Shown: one piece after another, positions 15,808-23,270 of the stretch
Layout of the letters: every line of letters begins with the position of its first letter
Numbering within the stretch: the stretch's first letter is position 1
NCBI RefSeq assembly: GCF_023347535.1
Contig: NZ_CP094473.1
Location: 186,001-250,000, forward strand
Source: Faecalibacterium sp. HTF-F
GTDB lineage: Bacteria > Bacillota > Clostridia > Oscillospirales > Ruminococcaceae
Length of the DNA stretch: 64,000 nucleotides
Direction of reading: 5' to 3'
Position numbers and translations under genes: made by a program
The notes under the pieces: generated by a model
Told to the model about the DNA's origin: nothing
What the model saw: only the letters and a program-made list of their open reading frames with translations
The model's database searches: none

Positions 15808-16650
15808 ATGAAACAGCGTGCTTTTTTAGCCATTGGAACAATCGTGCTTTGTGCCGGACTGCTTGCAGGGTGCGGAAAAATCACAAAAAGTGTGGAGATT
15901 AACTACGGCGAAACATACAAAATTGAAGATGAAAAATTAGAAGGCAAAGAAAATATGACGTGGGAAAGCGCAGACGCTGAAATTGTCGAGGTTGCGGATG
16001 ATGGCACAGTGACTGCTAAAGCACCCGGCAAAGCTAAAGTTGCAATCAAAGAGAACGGAAAATCAGTTGGGGAATATACGTTTAATGTGTCGATTGTCCC
16101 GATTGAACAGATTATTTTCTCGTCGGATACTATCGAAGTGACAGATGGTGACACCGTTGCAGTGAAATATACCTTGCTCCCGCAGAATGCAAGCGACTAC
16201 GGCATCACATGGACATCGGCAGATGAAACTATCGTAAAAGTGCGTAATGTAGATGAAGTAAAACTGATAGCTCAGTCTGAAGGAAAGACTACCATTATTG
16301 CAACCACAGATAACGGGGTGACAGCCCAGTGCGCGGTTGAGGTTGTCCCCAAAAGTGCTTATGAACAGTTGACAAAAGATGAAAAGGAATTTGTGAACGA
16401 TATTCTGCCGATTATGAGTAATTTTAAGAATCCTGCTTCAGTTCGATTTAACGCTATTTATAAGCTGTTCGATGGAAATTACACTTTAGATGTAGCGGCT
16501 CAAAATGGCTTTGGTGGCAACACCGTAACTACTTATATGTTTGATGCAAATTTGAATTATTTCCTGGAGATGGATAACTACAAAGAAACAAAGGGTAATA
16601 TGAATGCAGACCTTGTAACACAGGCGGTGCATGAAAAACTGGGCTACTGA
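15808..16650 (+). CDS. Lipoprotein with two bacterial Ig-like (Big2) domains
   Basis: This 280-residue protein has a lipoprotein signal ending in LLAGC (Cys about 22). Two Ig-like repeats follow: one with MTWESADAEIVEVADDGTVTAKAPGKAKV (about 50-95), and one with ITWTSADETIVKVRNVDEVKLIAQSEGKTTI (about 135-185); both are Big2/BID_2 type, found in surface adhesins. The C-terminal 90 residues (EQLTKDEKEFVNDILPIMSNFKNPASVRF...) are a separate domain I do not recognise. It is exposed on the cell surface and shares a promoter with the Ltp-domain protein 33 bases downstream, so the two may act together. Stop is TGA. Confidence 0.8.
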   Translation: MKQRAFLAIGTIVLCAGLLAGCGKITKSVEINYGETYKIEDEKLEGKENMTWESADAEIVEVADDGTVTAKAPGKAKVAIKENGKSVGEYTFNVSIVPIEQIIFSSDTIEVTDGDTVAVKYTLLPQNASDYGITWTSADETIVKVRNVDEVKLIAQSEGKTTIIATTDNGVTAQCAVEVVPKSAYEQLTKDEKEFVNDILPIMSNFKNPASVRFNAIYKLFDGNYTLDVAAQNGFGGNTVTTYMFDANLNYFLEMDNYKETKGNMNADLVTQAVHEKLGY

Positions 16651-16683
16651 TAATCTGTCCCTATAATATAAGAGGAAATCATA

Positions 16684-17604
16684 ATGGAGTACCACTTTAC
16701 AGGAACGGGCGGTTCACCAGACTTTACCTTTATTGCAGACGGCATTATTGATGGGACTGGGAAGTTTATTTTTTACACAGCTATCAAGAATATAAAGGTG
16801 ACACGAAAGGGCGGGAATGCGGCGTTAATAATCACCACAGCAGAAAGTGGTGTGAAAGAGCAGTGCGTTTATTTGGTAGACGGGAAAGATGAGACTGCAT
16901 TAAAAGCAGCCCTTTCAGAAATGGGAGTTATTTCTAAAGTAGACATCAAAAGGAACGTCAACAAACAAGTAAGGCGTTTCAAGAACTCAATAACCAAGAA
17001 AACTATTTTTATGACGGCAGCGGTTGTAATTTTTCTAGGTAGCTGTCTGGGATGGTATATTAACAGGCAAATACAAGTTCGTAATGCTGCAAATTCGATT
17101 ACCAGCATAGTAGAAGCTTGTGGGTTAAGTGACGTGACAGTTGATTTAAGAAGAATAAGTGATGACGGACGGACGCACTGGTATTATGCTGATGTGACTT
17201 GTTCAAACTGGGGAGAACTTAAACCAAGTAAAATGCTACAAACTTATCAAGAAATGGAAAATTCTGTTGGTTCCAAGATAAAAGTATGTAAGGAACGTGT
17301 ATCGTTGGGAAATATCTACTCAGGAGATGATTGCTATAAGGTGTACACATCTTCAAAAAGTGTGTATAAGAATAAAGACGTAATTTATAAAGGGTATGTT
17401 CCTAGCACGAGTGCGTCTAAGCATGGTTCTAGTTCTGCATCGAGTAAAACGGATGAAATACCGCAAGAAAGTAAAAATGCACTTTCAAGGGCAGAACGTT
17501 ATTATCACGACATGGATTTGTCCAAATCGCAGGTTCGCAAGCAGCTTGAATATGAAGGCTATGAAAAAGACGCGATAGACTACGCTATGAAGAATCTAAC
17601 CTAA
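16684..17604 (+). CDS. Membrane protein with C-terminal Ltp domain (superinfection-exclusion-like)
   Basis: This 306-residue protein has a cytoplasmic-looking N-terminal domain (1-100, PH-like beta pattern), one transmembrane helix (107-126, TIFMTAAVVIFLGSCLGWYI), an extracellular domain and a Ser-rich linker (about 243-255). The last 41 residues (266-306: AERYYHDMDLSKSQVRKQL, then GYEKDAIDYAMKNL) match the Ltp repeat family (host cell surface-exposed lipoprotein, PF07553). In the Streptococcus temperate phage TP-J34 that family blocks DNA entry of other phages. A role in excluding competing phages is inferred from family and from context. A terminator follows at 17621-17658. Confidence 0.7.
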   Translation: MEYHFTGTGGSPDFTFIADGIIDGTGKFIFYTAIKNIKVTRKGGNAALIITTAESGVKEQCVYLVDGKDETALKAALSEMGVISKVDIKRNVNKQVRRFKNSITKKTIFMTAAVVIFLGSCLGWYINRQIQVRNAANSITSIVEACGLSDVTVDLRRISDDGRTHWYYADVTCSNWGELKPSKMLQTYQEMENSVGSKIKVCKERVSLGNIYSGDDCYKVYTSSKSVYKNKDVIYKGYVPSTSASKHGSSSASSKTDEIPQESKNALSRAERYYHDMDLSKSQVRKQLEYEGYEKDAIDYAMKNLT

Positions 17605-17620
17605 GAGCAATCTAAGCACA

Positions 17621-17658
17621 AGACCGCAGACGGAACAAAAGCCGTTTGCGGTCTTTTC
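17621..17658 (+). terminator. Terminator after the Ltp-domain gene
   Basis: AGACCGCAGACGG (17621-17633) pairs with CCGTTTGCGGTCT (17642-17654), followed by TTTCTT. Confidence 0.88.
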
Positions 17659-17777
17659 TTATTTAGATGTGAATTTTGTCAAAACAGAGTATACTTGCCT
17701 ATTACATCCCAAAAGCCGCTATTATTGTAAAAATAGACTTTATTTTAGATTTGTTTTGCGAAATGTAAATAAAGTTA

Positions 17778-17806
17778 TTGACTTCGCTTTTACATTGAGA
17801 TACAAT
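17778..17806 (+). promoter_or_regulatory. Sigma-A promoter of the serine recombinase gene
   Basis: TTGACT (17778-17783), exactly 17 bases, then TACAAT (17801-17806). It lies 43 bases before the preferred start codon. Confidence 0.85.
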
Positions 17807-17848
17807 AAGGGTGGAGATAATCACAGGATGAAAGGACAGGCTTGCAGT

Positions 17849-18415
17849 ATGGCACACGTTGCTTATGTACGAGTTTCCACCGCTGAACAGAACGAGGCGC
17901 GGCAGATTGAAGCCCTCAAGAAGCACGGCATTGACAAGTGGTTCACGGAAAAGGTCAGTGGCAAGAACATGAACCGCCCGCAACTGGAAGCCATGCTTGA
18001 CTATATTCGTGAAGGCGATACAGTCTATATCCACGACTTCAGCCGCCTTGCCCGCAGTACCAAAGACCTCCTTGCCATCGTGGAGCAGCTACAAGCCAAG
18101 AATGTGCATCTAGTATCTAATAAGGAGAATCTTGATACCAGTACCCCCACGGGAAAGCTAATGCTGACGATGATTGCAGCCATCAACGAGTTTGAACGTG
18201 AGAATCTGCTAGAACGTCAGCGGGAGGGAATTGCAATCGCCAAAGCAGCGGGCAAGTTCAAAGGCGGTCAGGTCAAGCGCATTGACGATAAGACCTTCTG
18301 TGCAGCGTATGACCGTTACCAGCATCGAGAACTGAACAAGACCCAGCTTGCAGCAGAATTGAGAATCAGCCGCCCGACACTGGATAAGATGCTGAAGGAC
18401 AGAGGACTGGCATAA
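17849..18415 (+). CDS. Serine recombinase (resolvase/invertase family)
   Basis: This 188-residue small serine recombinase has Arg8 and the catalytic Ser10 in AYVRVSTAEQN, the conserved Arg pair in DFSRLARSTKDLL, and a C-terminal helix-turn-helix (KTQLAAELRISRPTLDKML). Such enzymes resolve dimers or invert DNA between res-like sites. I took the ATG at 17849 from family alignment; an in-frame ATG at 17828 is better spaced from GGTGGAG and is a real alternative. It is a second recombinase in an element that already has a tyrosine integrase. Stop is TAA. Confidence 0.88.
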   Translation: MAHVAYVRVSTAEQNEARQIEALKKHGIDKWFTEKVSGKNMNRPQLEAMLDYIREGDTVYIHDFSRLARSTKDLLAIVEQLQAKNVHLVSNKENLDTSTPTGKLMLTMIAAINEFERENLLERQREGIAIAKAAGKFKGGQVKRIDDKTFCAAYDRYQHRELNKTQLAAELRISRPTLDKMLKDRGLA

Positions 18416-18421
18416 TACCAC

Positions 18422-18445
18422 GCACCCCGCAAGGGGTGCTTTTTT
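18422..18445 (+). terminator. Terminator of the serine recombinase gene
   Basis: GCACCCC-GCAA-GGGGTGC (18422-18439) is followed by TTTTTT. Confidence 0.92.
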
Positions 18446-18771
18446 GTCGGAAACACACTCCCCCACCTAAAAACAAATCCGGAACGAATTTTTGTTAAAA
18501 TAGCAGTGCAGCCGTTCAATCTGTATTCAGAGAAAAAATCGTGACCGATTTAATTTTTACCCGGTTTGTGTTCATAACACAGAAAAATCCAAACGATATG
18601 CGATATGGCACCGATGTGAATAAATATTCATAAATAAAGAAAAATGCAGGATATTCAAATATGAGCGATTCATATCAAGATATAGCTTAATCTCATATCT
18701 TGATATGAAATAGTGGCTTAATATCGTGATATAATGCCAATTCTGTTCATAAAAATTTCACAAATTTTCCC
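18446..18771. other. AT-rich control region upstream of the helicase
   Basis: This 330-base stretch has no ORF with a ribosome binding site. It contains three copies of ATATC-N2-GATAT (18672-18683, 18695-18706, 18721-18732), two of which form a perfect 13-base inverted repeat. The AT-rich sequence next to a helicase gene could also be a replication origin; nothing else distinctive is seen. Confidence 0.5.
18671..18732. promoter_or_regulatory. Triple operator-like motif ATATC-N2-GATAT
   Basis: Copies at 18672-18683 (N2 = AA), 18695-18706 (TT) and 18721-18732 (GT) lie 40 to 100 bases upstream of the helicase -35 box. A fourth copy at 15253-15264 overlaps the stop codon of the XRE gene. Spacing between copies is 23 and 26 bases. 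Binding by the element's XRE protein is inferred. Confidence 0.6.
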
Positions 18772-18800
18772 TTGACAAGCCCGGAGAAGTGGAGTATAAT
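18772..18800 (+). promoter_or_regulatory. Perfect consensus promoter of the helicase gene
   Basis: TTGACA (18772-18777), exactly 17 bases, then TATAAT (18795-18800), the full sigma-A consensus. The untranslated leader is about 88 bases and contains two small hairpins (AGACTG/CAGTCT; GCCGT/ACGGC). Confidence 0.93.
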
Positions 18801-18893
18801 TATGCACGAAAGACTGAATATGCAGTCTGAGCGCCGTTGAGTTGCCTACGGCACAGTAAAGGCACACAATATCAGAACGAAAGGGGTCGTTAT

Positions 18894-20282
18894 ATGACTA
18901 ATCGACAGTAGAGCTATCTTAGAATCTCGGATTACCAAAGCTGGACAGCGGGCATCTACCTTATAGATGCACCGTGCGGTAGCGGTAAGAGCAGCTTCGT
19001 CATGAATGTGCTTTATCCGTATGTCCATGCGGGTGGCAAGCGGATGATACTGTTCTCTAATCGAAGAGCATTGCTGGAACAACAAAGACGGCAAACACAG
19101 GGTACAGACGCAACGTGCATGATTTGCCAAAAATTGGAGTACGACTTCAATCATGGCAGGAAAGCAATAGAATGGGTCGAAAGAAATTTTGATTACATTA
19201 TTATAGATGAAGCACACTACCTATTCCAAGATGCGCTGTTTAACCGCAACACAGAAATCATGCTGGATATGGTGGAACAGCTTCAGGAATCTAAAGTTAT
19301 CGTCTTGATGTCTGCAACAGCGGGCTTACTGAAAAAGTATTTTGTCGGCAAGATAAAAAAGACCTACCATGTATCAGCAGATTACAGTTATATTAAGACG
19401 GTATATTGTTATACTACACCGGATTCTGTCAACAAAATTTTGAATGAAGTTCCTCTGGGTGAAAAGGTGGTCATGTTCGGGGATAATAAAAAGCGTCTAC
19501 GAACATTGCATCGCGAGTACCCGGATAGTGAATATCTGAACAGCGGGAACAAAGACGAAAGTCTAGCATTTCGGCAGATAACGCAGAACGAGTGCTTCAG
19601 CTGTCAAATGCTATTTACCACTAAAGTTCTGGACAATGGTGTAAACCTGAAGGACAAAGCTATTAAACACATTATAATAGAACAAACCGATATGGTAGAG
19701 TTCATGCAATGTTTGGGGCGTAAGCGCGTTCAAAGTCCAGATGATACAATAACTTTGTATTTCCTTAATAGTGTTTTCAGTATTGCAGGGCGATACAAAG
19801 ATTTGAAGAGAGACTTAGTGATTGTTCAACAATATCTGAATGCAAGAGCATCAGGTTATGAGCAAGGGTTCTGGAAAATCAACAGAACTGAATATATTCC
19901 TCTGATGTTCGACAATTCACACCATCTAGTAAAACCTGCATACTACAAAACATTAAGTGACTGTGCATTTTACAGAGATATTCTGAATAAGAAAACGTCA
20001 CTTGTTCAGTAGGTCAGAGAATCTTTAAAATTACCCATTATTCCGTATGAACGAGTTTCAAAAGATTATAAGTTGAATTATTATCTTTCTCAAAATGTTG
20101 GAAGAAAGTATTTTAAGGATGATAGAAACGAATTGATTGAAAAAATTAATCTAAGACAAGACGGACATATAAAAAGTTCGTTTAAGCTGCTTTATCAATG
20201 TCTGATGGAAAGTAATGTCGATTTCACCTTGAAAAGCGGAATCGACAACAGAAAAGTCTATTGGACGATTGAGCCAAAATAA
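18894..20282 (+). CDS. DEAH-box helicase with two in-frame TAG codons (amber-recoded candidate)
   Basis: Read with TAG as an amino acid, this is one open frame of 462 residues from ATG 18894 (after AAGGGG) to TAA 20280-20282. TAG occurs at codon 6 (18909-18911) and codon 373 (20010-20012); no TGA, TAA or frameshift interrupts it. Walker A is at residues 26-34 (APCGSGKSS), DEAH at 105-108 (IIIDEAH), SAT at 140-142, and an Arg-rich motif VI-like LGRKR follows later: a superfamily 2 helicase or ATPase. There is no start codon between the first TAG and Walker A; the next ATG (19002) lies beyond it, so standard decoding cannot make an active ATPase. The contexts NRQ-TAG-SYL and LVQ-TAG-VRE tolerate Gln. 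It probably acts in replication of the element. A decayed pseudogene is the alternative. Confidence 0.75.
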
Positions 20283-20512
20283 AGATGCAAAAAATCTACG
20301 TCACCCTTAATATTAAAGGTGACGTAGAAAAACTGCACAGGATTCACAGGTCTGCCCGTTTGCGTTCGCTTTACGGGCTACCTCTGCGGGCAGATAAAAA
20401 GAAGGTGATAAGGTTTTGAAGAAATGTTTTTTGTATTAGATTACAAGCAAGATGTAGCCAAATTGCAATGTGGCTATCAAAATAAATAGATTTTTATTAA
20501 GGAGGACATCTT
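20283..20512 (+). other. Gap between helicase and HNH gene
   Basis: No convincing gene. A 44-codon ORF (20285-20419, MQKIYVTLNIKGDVEKL...) lacks a ribosome binding site. A near-perfect hairpin TCTACGTCACC/GGTGACGTAGA lies at about 20294-20327 with its T-run on the minus strand. A second stem, CTGCCCG/CGGGCAG, spans about 20353-20396. The bases 20500-20506 (AAGGAGG) are the ribosome binding site of the HNH gene. Confidence 0.5.
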
Positions 20513-21202
20513 ATGTAGAATGTTTTCAACTGTCTTGATGAACTCAAGAGGTTTAAAGAAATTCCGCCTAATACTATTGTTATAGAAGAACGGAATGGAA
20601 AAACGGTTACATGGCAGTAGATACCCTCTGAACAAACAGATGGGTATGATACAGGTGCAAATTATCTTGTTAGTGATTAGGGCGATTCCTATTCGATTCA
20701 TCGACACAGCTGTATGAAAAACCATGATAATGGTAATGGCTATTTCGGTATCAATTTAAGATACGGAGGTGAGATGCATCGAAAAAGCCTTAGTCACACA
20801 ATCTGGAATACATTTGCACCGCAGGAAGAAAGAATATATAATTGGATAGAAGCCGGGATGCAGATAAATCATCTTGACGAAAACCCGGCGAATAATTCTT
20901 TTTCAAATCTGAAACCGTGTACCCCAAAAGAAAACTGTAACTACGGCCATCACAATGAGCGGATTTCAGCGGCGAACAGAGGCCGTCAAATGTCAGATGC
21001 ACAGCGACAGCATATTAGTGAAGCGCTCAAAGGAATTGGCGCAAAGGCGGTTGTCTAGTTGGATGCGGCTGGAAATGTCGTTGACAGTTATCCAAGCATT
21101 ACGGATGCAGCGCAAAAAACCGGGGCTGACTCTGGCAATATAAGTGCTGTCTGTAATGGGCGGCGACATACCGCTGGCGGTTATCACTGGCAGTTTATCT
21201 AA
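20513..21202 (+). CDS. HNH endonuclease with four in-frame TAG codons (amber-recoded candidate)
   Basis: After an excellent AAGGAGG ribosome binding site, the frame runs from ATG 20513 to TAA 21200-21202 (229 residues) with TAG at codons 2, 36, 56 and 182 and no other interruption. The HNH core INHLDENPANNSFSNLKPCT ... NYGHHNER (118-150) is that of phage-type homing endonucleases, followed by a NUMOD/IENR1-like DNA-binding repeat (SYPSITDAAQKTGADSGNIS, NGRRHTAGGYHW). That repeat normally begins VVQLD.DGN; here it reads VV-TAG-LDAAGN, which places Gln at the TAG. Likewise LVSD-TAG-GD matches the VSNQG motif of the N-terminal part. So TAG = Gln is supported by two family positions. No in-frame start codon lies between codon 2 and the third TAG. 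Confidence 0.75.
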
Positions 21203-21643
21203 AAATTCAAGTCTATCGAAATAAAACCCGATAGGCTTTTCTTTTAGATTTACACACAGAACTCCTGCCCGGCGGGGCAGGGTTGCAGCATCTAACAGGA
21301 TACATAAAGACCCCGCCGGGCAAGTAGAAAGAGTAGACAAACAAAAGATATATTTTAAGTTGGTATGACAGGAATAATAGAAAAGGCTGGGTGGCTGTTC
21401 TAATAGACGTTCTGACAGCTTTTCTCTTTTTAGATACAAAAGCGGACGCACAAACAGAAGAACGCTTATAGGGCTTGCTAGAACCTGTTTTCATAAACCG
21501 AAATCCAGCATAAAGACACGGCTTTGAATGTTGACTTTTTGACGATATGAAGTTATAATTTATATATCGAAATCACAGGTACAAGATACCGAAAAATCAG
21601 ATGTCCTAAAAATTATAAAACGTATTATCGTTCTAAAACAAGA
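21203..21643 (+). other. Right-end region of element 1 without genes
   Basis: A terminator-like hairpin (GTCTATCG/CGATAGGC plus T-run) lies at about 21209-21242. GC palindromes built on TGCCCGGCGGGGCA occur at about 21266-21282 and, inverted, at about 21310-21325; a similar one follows the nuclease gene near 15170. These could be recombinase or repressor sites. A consensus promoter (21531-21559) points to the right end. No ORF with a ribosome binding site is seen. Confidence 0.5.
21531..21559 (+). promoter_or_regulatory. Consensus promoter pointing out of the right end of element 1
   Basis: TTGACT (21531-21536), 17 bases, TATAAT (21554-21559). In the integrated state it reads into the attachment site; in an excised circle it would read across the joined site towards the integrase at 13713. 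Confidence 0.75.
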
Positions 21644-21717
21644 GAACTCGTAGCTCAGTCGGTATTTCGCGACTTTTAATCAGAGGGCCAGGGATTCGAG
21701 TTCCCTCGAGCGCACCA
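21644..21717 (+). pseudogene. tRNA-Lys-like remnant containing attachment-site copy 2
   Basis: The 3' 47 bases are identical to the tRNA-Lys, but the 5' part (GAACTCGTAGCTCAGTCGG) is degenerate. The acceptor stem has two mismatches, the D-stem GCTC lacks its partner, and the anticodon stem pairs only next to the loop. The anticodon would be UUU, not CUA, so this is neither a working tRNA-Lys nor an amber suppressor. It marks attR of element 1 and attL of element 2 (identical repeat 21671-21720). Confidence 0.85.
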
Positions 21718-21720
21718 AAA

Positions 21721-21756
21721 TCCCACGAAGAATCGCAAGATTCCTCGTGGGATTTT
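21721..21756. terminator. Hairpin after attachment copy 2
   Basis: TCCCACGA-GAATC pairs with GATTC-TCGTGGGA (21721-21752), with T-rich sequence after it. A diverged version follows attachment copy 3 (about 39579-39618). Confidence 0.7.
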
Positions 21757-21772
21757 CTTTTTATACGCCATT

Positions 21773-21802
21773 TGCACGGTCTCTGCACGGTTTTTGCACG
21801 GT
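21773..21802 (+). promoter_or_regulatory. Left arm-type integrase sites (three TGCACGGT)
   Basis: TGCACGGT occurs at 21773-21780, 21784-21791 and 21795-21802, with 11-base spacing. The mirror set lies at 39366-39395. Position, number and regular spacing fit arm-binding sites for the integrase N-terminal domain. Confidence 0.65.
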
Positions 21803-21869
21803 CCGCATTTTTCGTGTCAGATGGAGTAAGTCTGTGAATTACTCTGCAATTCGTGCTATTTTTTGCAAT

Positions 21870-23255
21870 TCAGGTCAGCAGAGCCAGGCGAAGCTGCGCT
21901 TTTACGGCAGGGTCTGCGTCCTTCAGAAGCTCCAACAGTGCCGACACGGAGATAGTCGGTTCTGCTTCAACCGGGGCAGCCTGCACAAGTGTTGCTCCCG
22001 GCTTGTAGAAGCCTTCCTCGAACTTTTTGCCCAGCTTTTTGCGGGAATCCTGCTGGATGTGTGCATAGGTGTTGACCAGAAGATTAGCGCTGGCATGGCC
22101 CGTTGTGCCCTGTACCGCTTTCACATCGCCGCCGGAGATCATCAGTTGGTAGGTGGCACTGGAATGCCGCAGGCCGTGAAACACGATGCGAGTGAACTCC
22201 GGGTGCTCGTCCTGCCACTTGATGAACTTCTTGCGGATGAGGATCGGCTCTACCGCCAAACCGTTGGGCAGGCGCAGCAGCATCCCGCTGTTGCGATAGC
22301 GTTCCGGGTCAACAGCTTCGTCCATTTCCAGACGCTTTAGCCAGTGCTTCAATTCCTCTTTCAACACGGCTGTCATGAAAATGGTTCGGTTGGAAGATGC
22401 TGTTTTGGTCTTTTTGAGCACTAGCGTTGTGGTGCTGCCCTCACGCTTATCCTCAAATTCCTGCAGGATGCAGTCCTTGCCTGTTTTTGCCAGCGATGCC
22501 TTCTGGACACGCTGCATACACTTGTTGATGCGGAAAGTGCCTGTACCGTCTGCTCCATCAAAATCAAGATCTTCCGGAGTCAGGCCAGCGACTTCGCCCT
22601 CTCGCAGCGCGCCCACCAGCGTAAGATGGACAGCCAGATGCAGAATCGGATCCTCCATGCTGGCAAGTGCGGCCCACATCTCGTCCGCATCCCAGATGGC
22701 ACGCTCCTGAATCGACTTTTTAGGGCTGTCCACCGGAACGGGGCTTTTGATGAGGATACCCCACTCCACCGCATATTGGAACGCTGTCCGCAGCAGGCGG
22801 TGTACCTCGTGGATGGTCGTGCCGGAGAGAAACCGCTGCTGCTGTTTTTCCGAAAGCACCTGCTTTTTGCCCTCATAATACTGGCCGCAGGGCGTTTTGC
22901 CAAGAGTAGCATACAGGTTCTCCAGATGGTAGGGCTTGAGCTTTTGCATCTGCATATCGCCGATGTACGGAATAATGAGGTTCTGGACCGTTCCCAGATT
23001 GGATTGATAGGTCTGCGGTGCCCACTTGTGCTTGTTACACTGTTTGGGAAGCCACTCCATCAAAAACTCTTTGACGGTGATGGTGGACGGAATCAGAAAC
23101 GTTCCGTTTGCCAGTTCATGTTCGATTTGTTTTTTGCGGTTTATTGCCTCCTCTTTCGTGGAAAAACTTTCCCATTTGTTGCAGTTTTTACCCTGCTCGT
23201 CTTGGTAAGTATAGCGGACACCATAGGAGCTGCCACGTTTTGTGATATATGCCAT
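21870..23255 (-). CDS. int: Tyrosine integrase of element 2
   Basis: This 461-residue integrase has an AP2-like N-terminal arm-binding domain (GVRYTYQDEQGKNCNKWESF, about 11-35), a SAM-like core-binding domain (about 60-170), and a catalytic domain with Arg218 (GALREGE), His360/Arg363 (FHGLRHS), His387 (TGHAS) and nucleophile Tyr397 (NTYAHI). It is like Tn916- and phage-type integrases. The 3' end lies about 150 bases from the attachment site. The ribosome binding site is GGAGA. It differs strongly from the shorter integrase of element 1, so the two elements arrived separately at the same tRNA. Confidence 0.95.
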   Translation of the reverse strand: MAYITKRGSSYGVRYTYQDEQGKNCNKWESFSTKEEAINRKKQIEHELANGTFLIPSTITVKEFLMEWLPKQCNKHKWAPQTYQSNLGTVQNLIIPYIGDMQMQKLKPYHLENLYATLGKTPCGQYYEGKKQVLSEKQQQRFLSGTTIHEVHRLLRTAFQYAVEWGILIKSPVPVDSPKKSIQERAIWDADEMWAALASMEDPILHLAVHLTLVGALREGEVAGLTPEDLDFDGADGTGTFRINKCMQRVQKASLAKTGKDCILQEFEDKREGSTTTLVLKKTKTASSNRTIFMTAVLKEELKHWLKRLEMDEAVDPERYRNSGMLLRLPNGLAVEPILIRKKFIKWQDEHPEFTRIVFHGLRHSSATYQLMISGGDVKAVQGTTGHASANLLVNTYAHIQQDSRKKLGKKFEEGFYKPGATLVQAAPVEAEPTISVSALLELLKDADPAVKAQLRLALLT

Positions 23256-23270
23256 ACGTTATCTCCTTTT

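Larger units (their letters stand above)
13553..21720 (+). mobile_element. Integrative element 1 (8.1 kb) in tRNA-Lys, with amber-containing genes
   Basis: The boundaries are the two 50-base direct repeats at 13553-13602 and 21671-21720. The content is: integrase (13713), PD-(D/E)XK-like nuclease, XRE repressor (minus), Ig-like lipoprotein, Ltp-domain membrane protein, serine recombinase, DEAH helicase (18894) and HNH endonuclease (20513). There are no phage structural, terminase or conjugation genes, so it is more like a phage satellite or integrative mobilisable element than a prophage. It is visibly more AT-rich than the flanks. The helicase and HNH genes each carry in-frame TAG codons; the other six genes do not, and none of the eight uses TAG as a stop. 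Confidence 0.85.

Noticed and set aside
18894..20282. Helicase as a simple pseudogene of two or three fragments
   Set aside because: Not excluded, but disfavoured: all interruptions in it and in the neighbouring gene are TAG, frame and motifs are intact, and there is a perfect promoter and ribosome binding site.
18447..20512. A hidden suppressor tRNA (CUA anticodon) inside element 1
   Set aside because: I looked on both strands of the element for a GTTCGA-type T-loop with a matching acceptor stem. I found it only in the tRNA-Lys and its att copy, so the element does not visibly encode its own suppressor.
21644..21717. A second tRNA gene, possibly an amber suppressor for the TAG-containing genes
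   Set aside because: The 3' half is a perfect tRNA-Lys copy, but the acceptor stem has mismatches and the D-stem and anticodon stem are broken; the anticodon would be UUU, not CUA.
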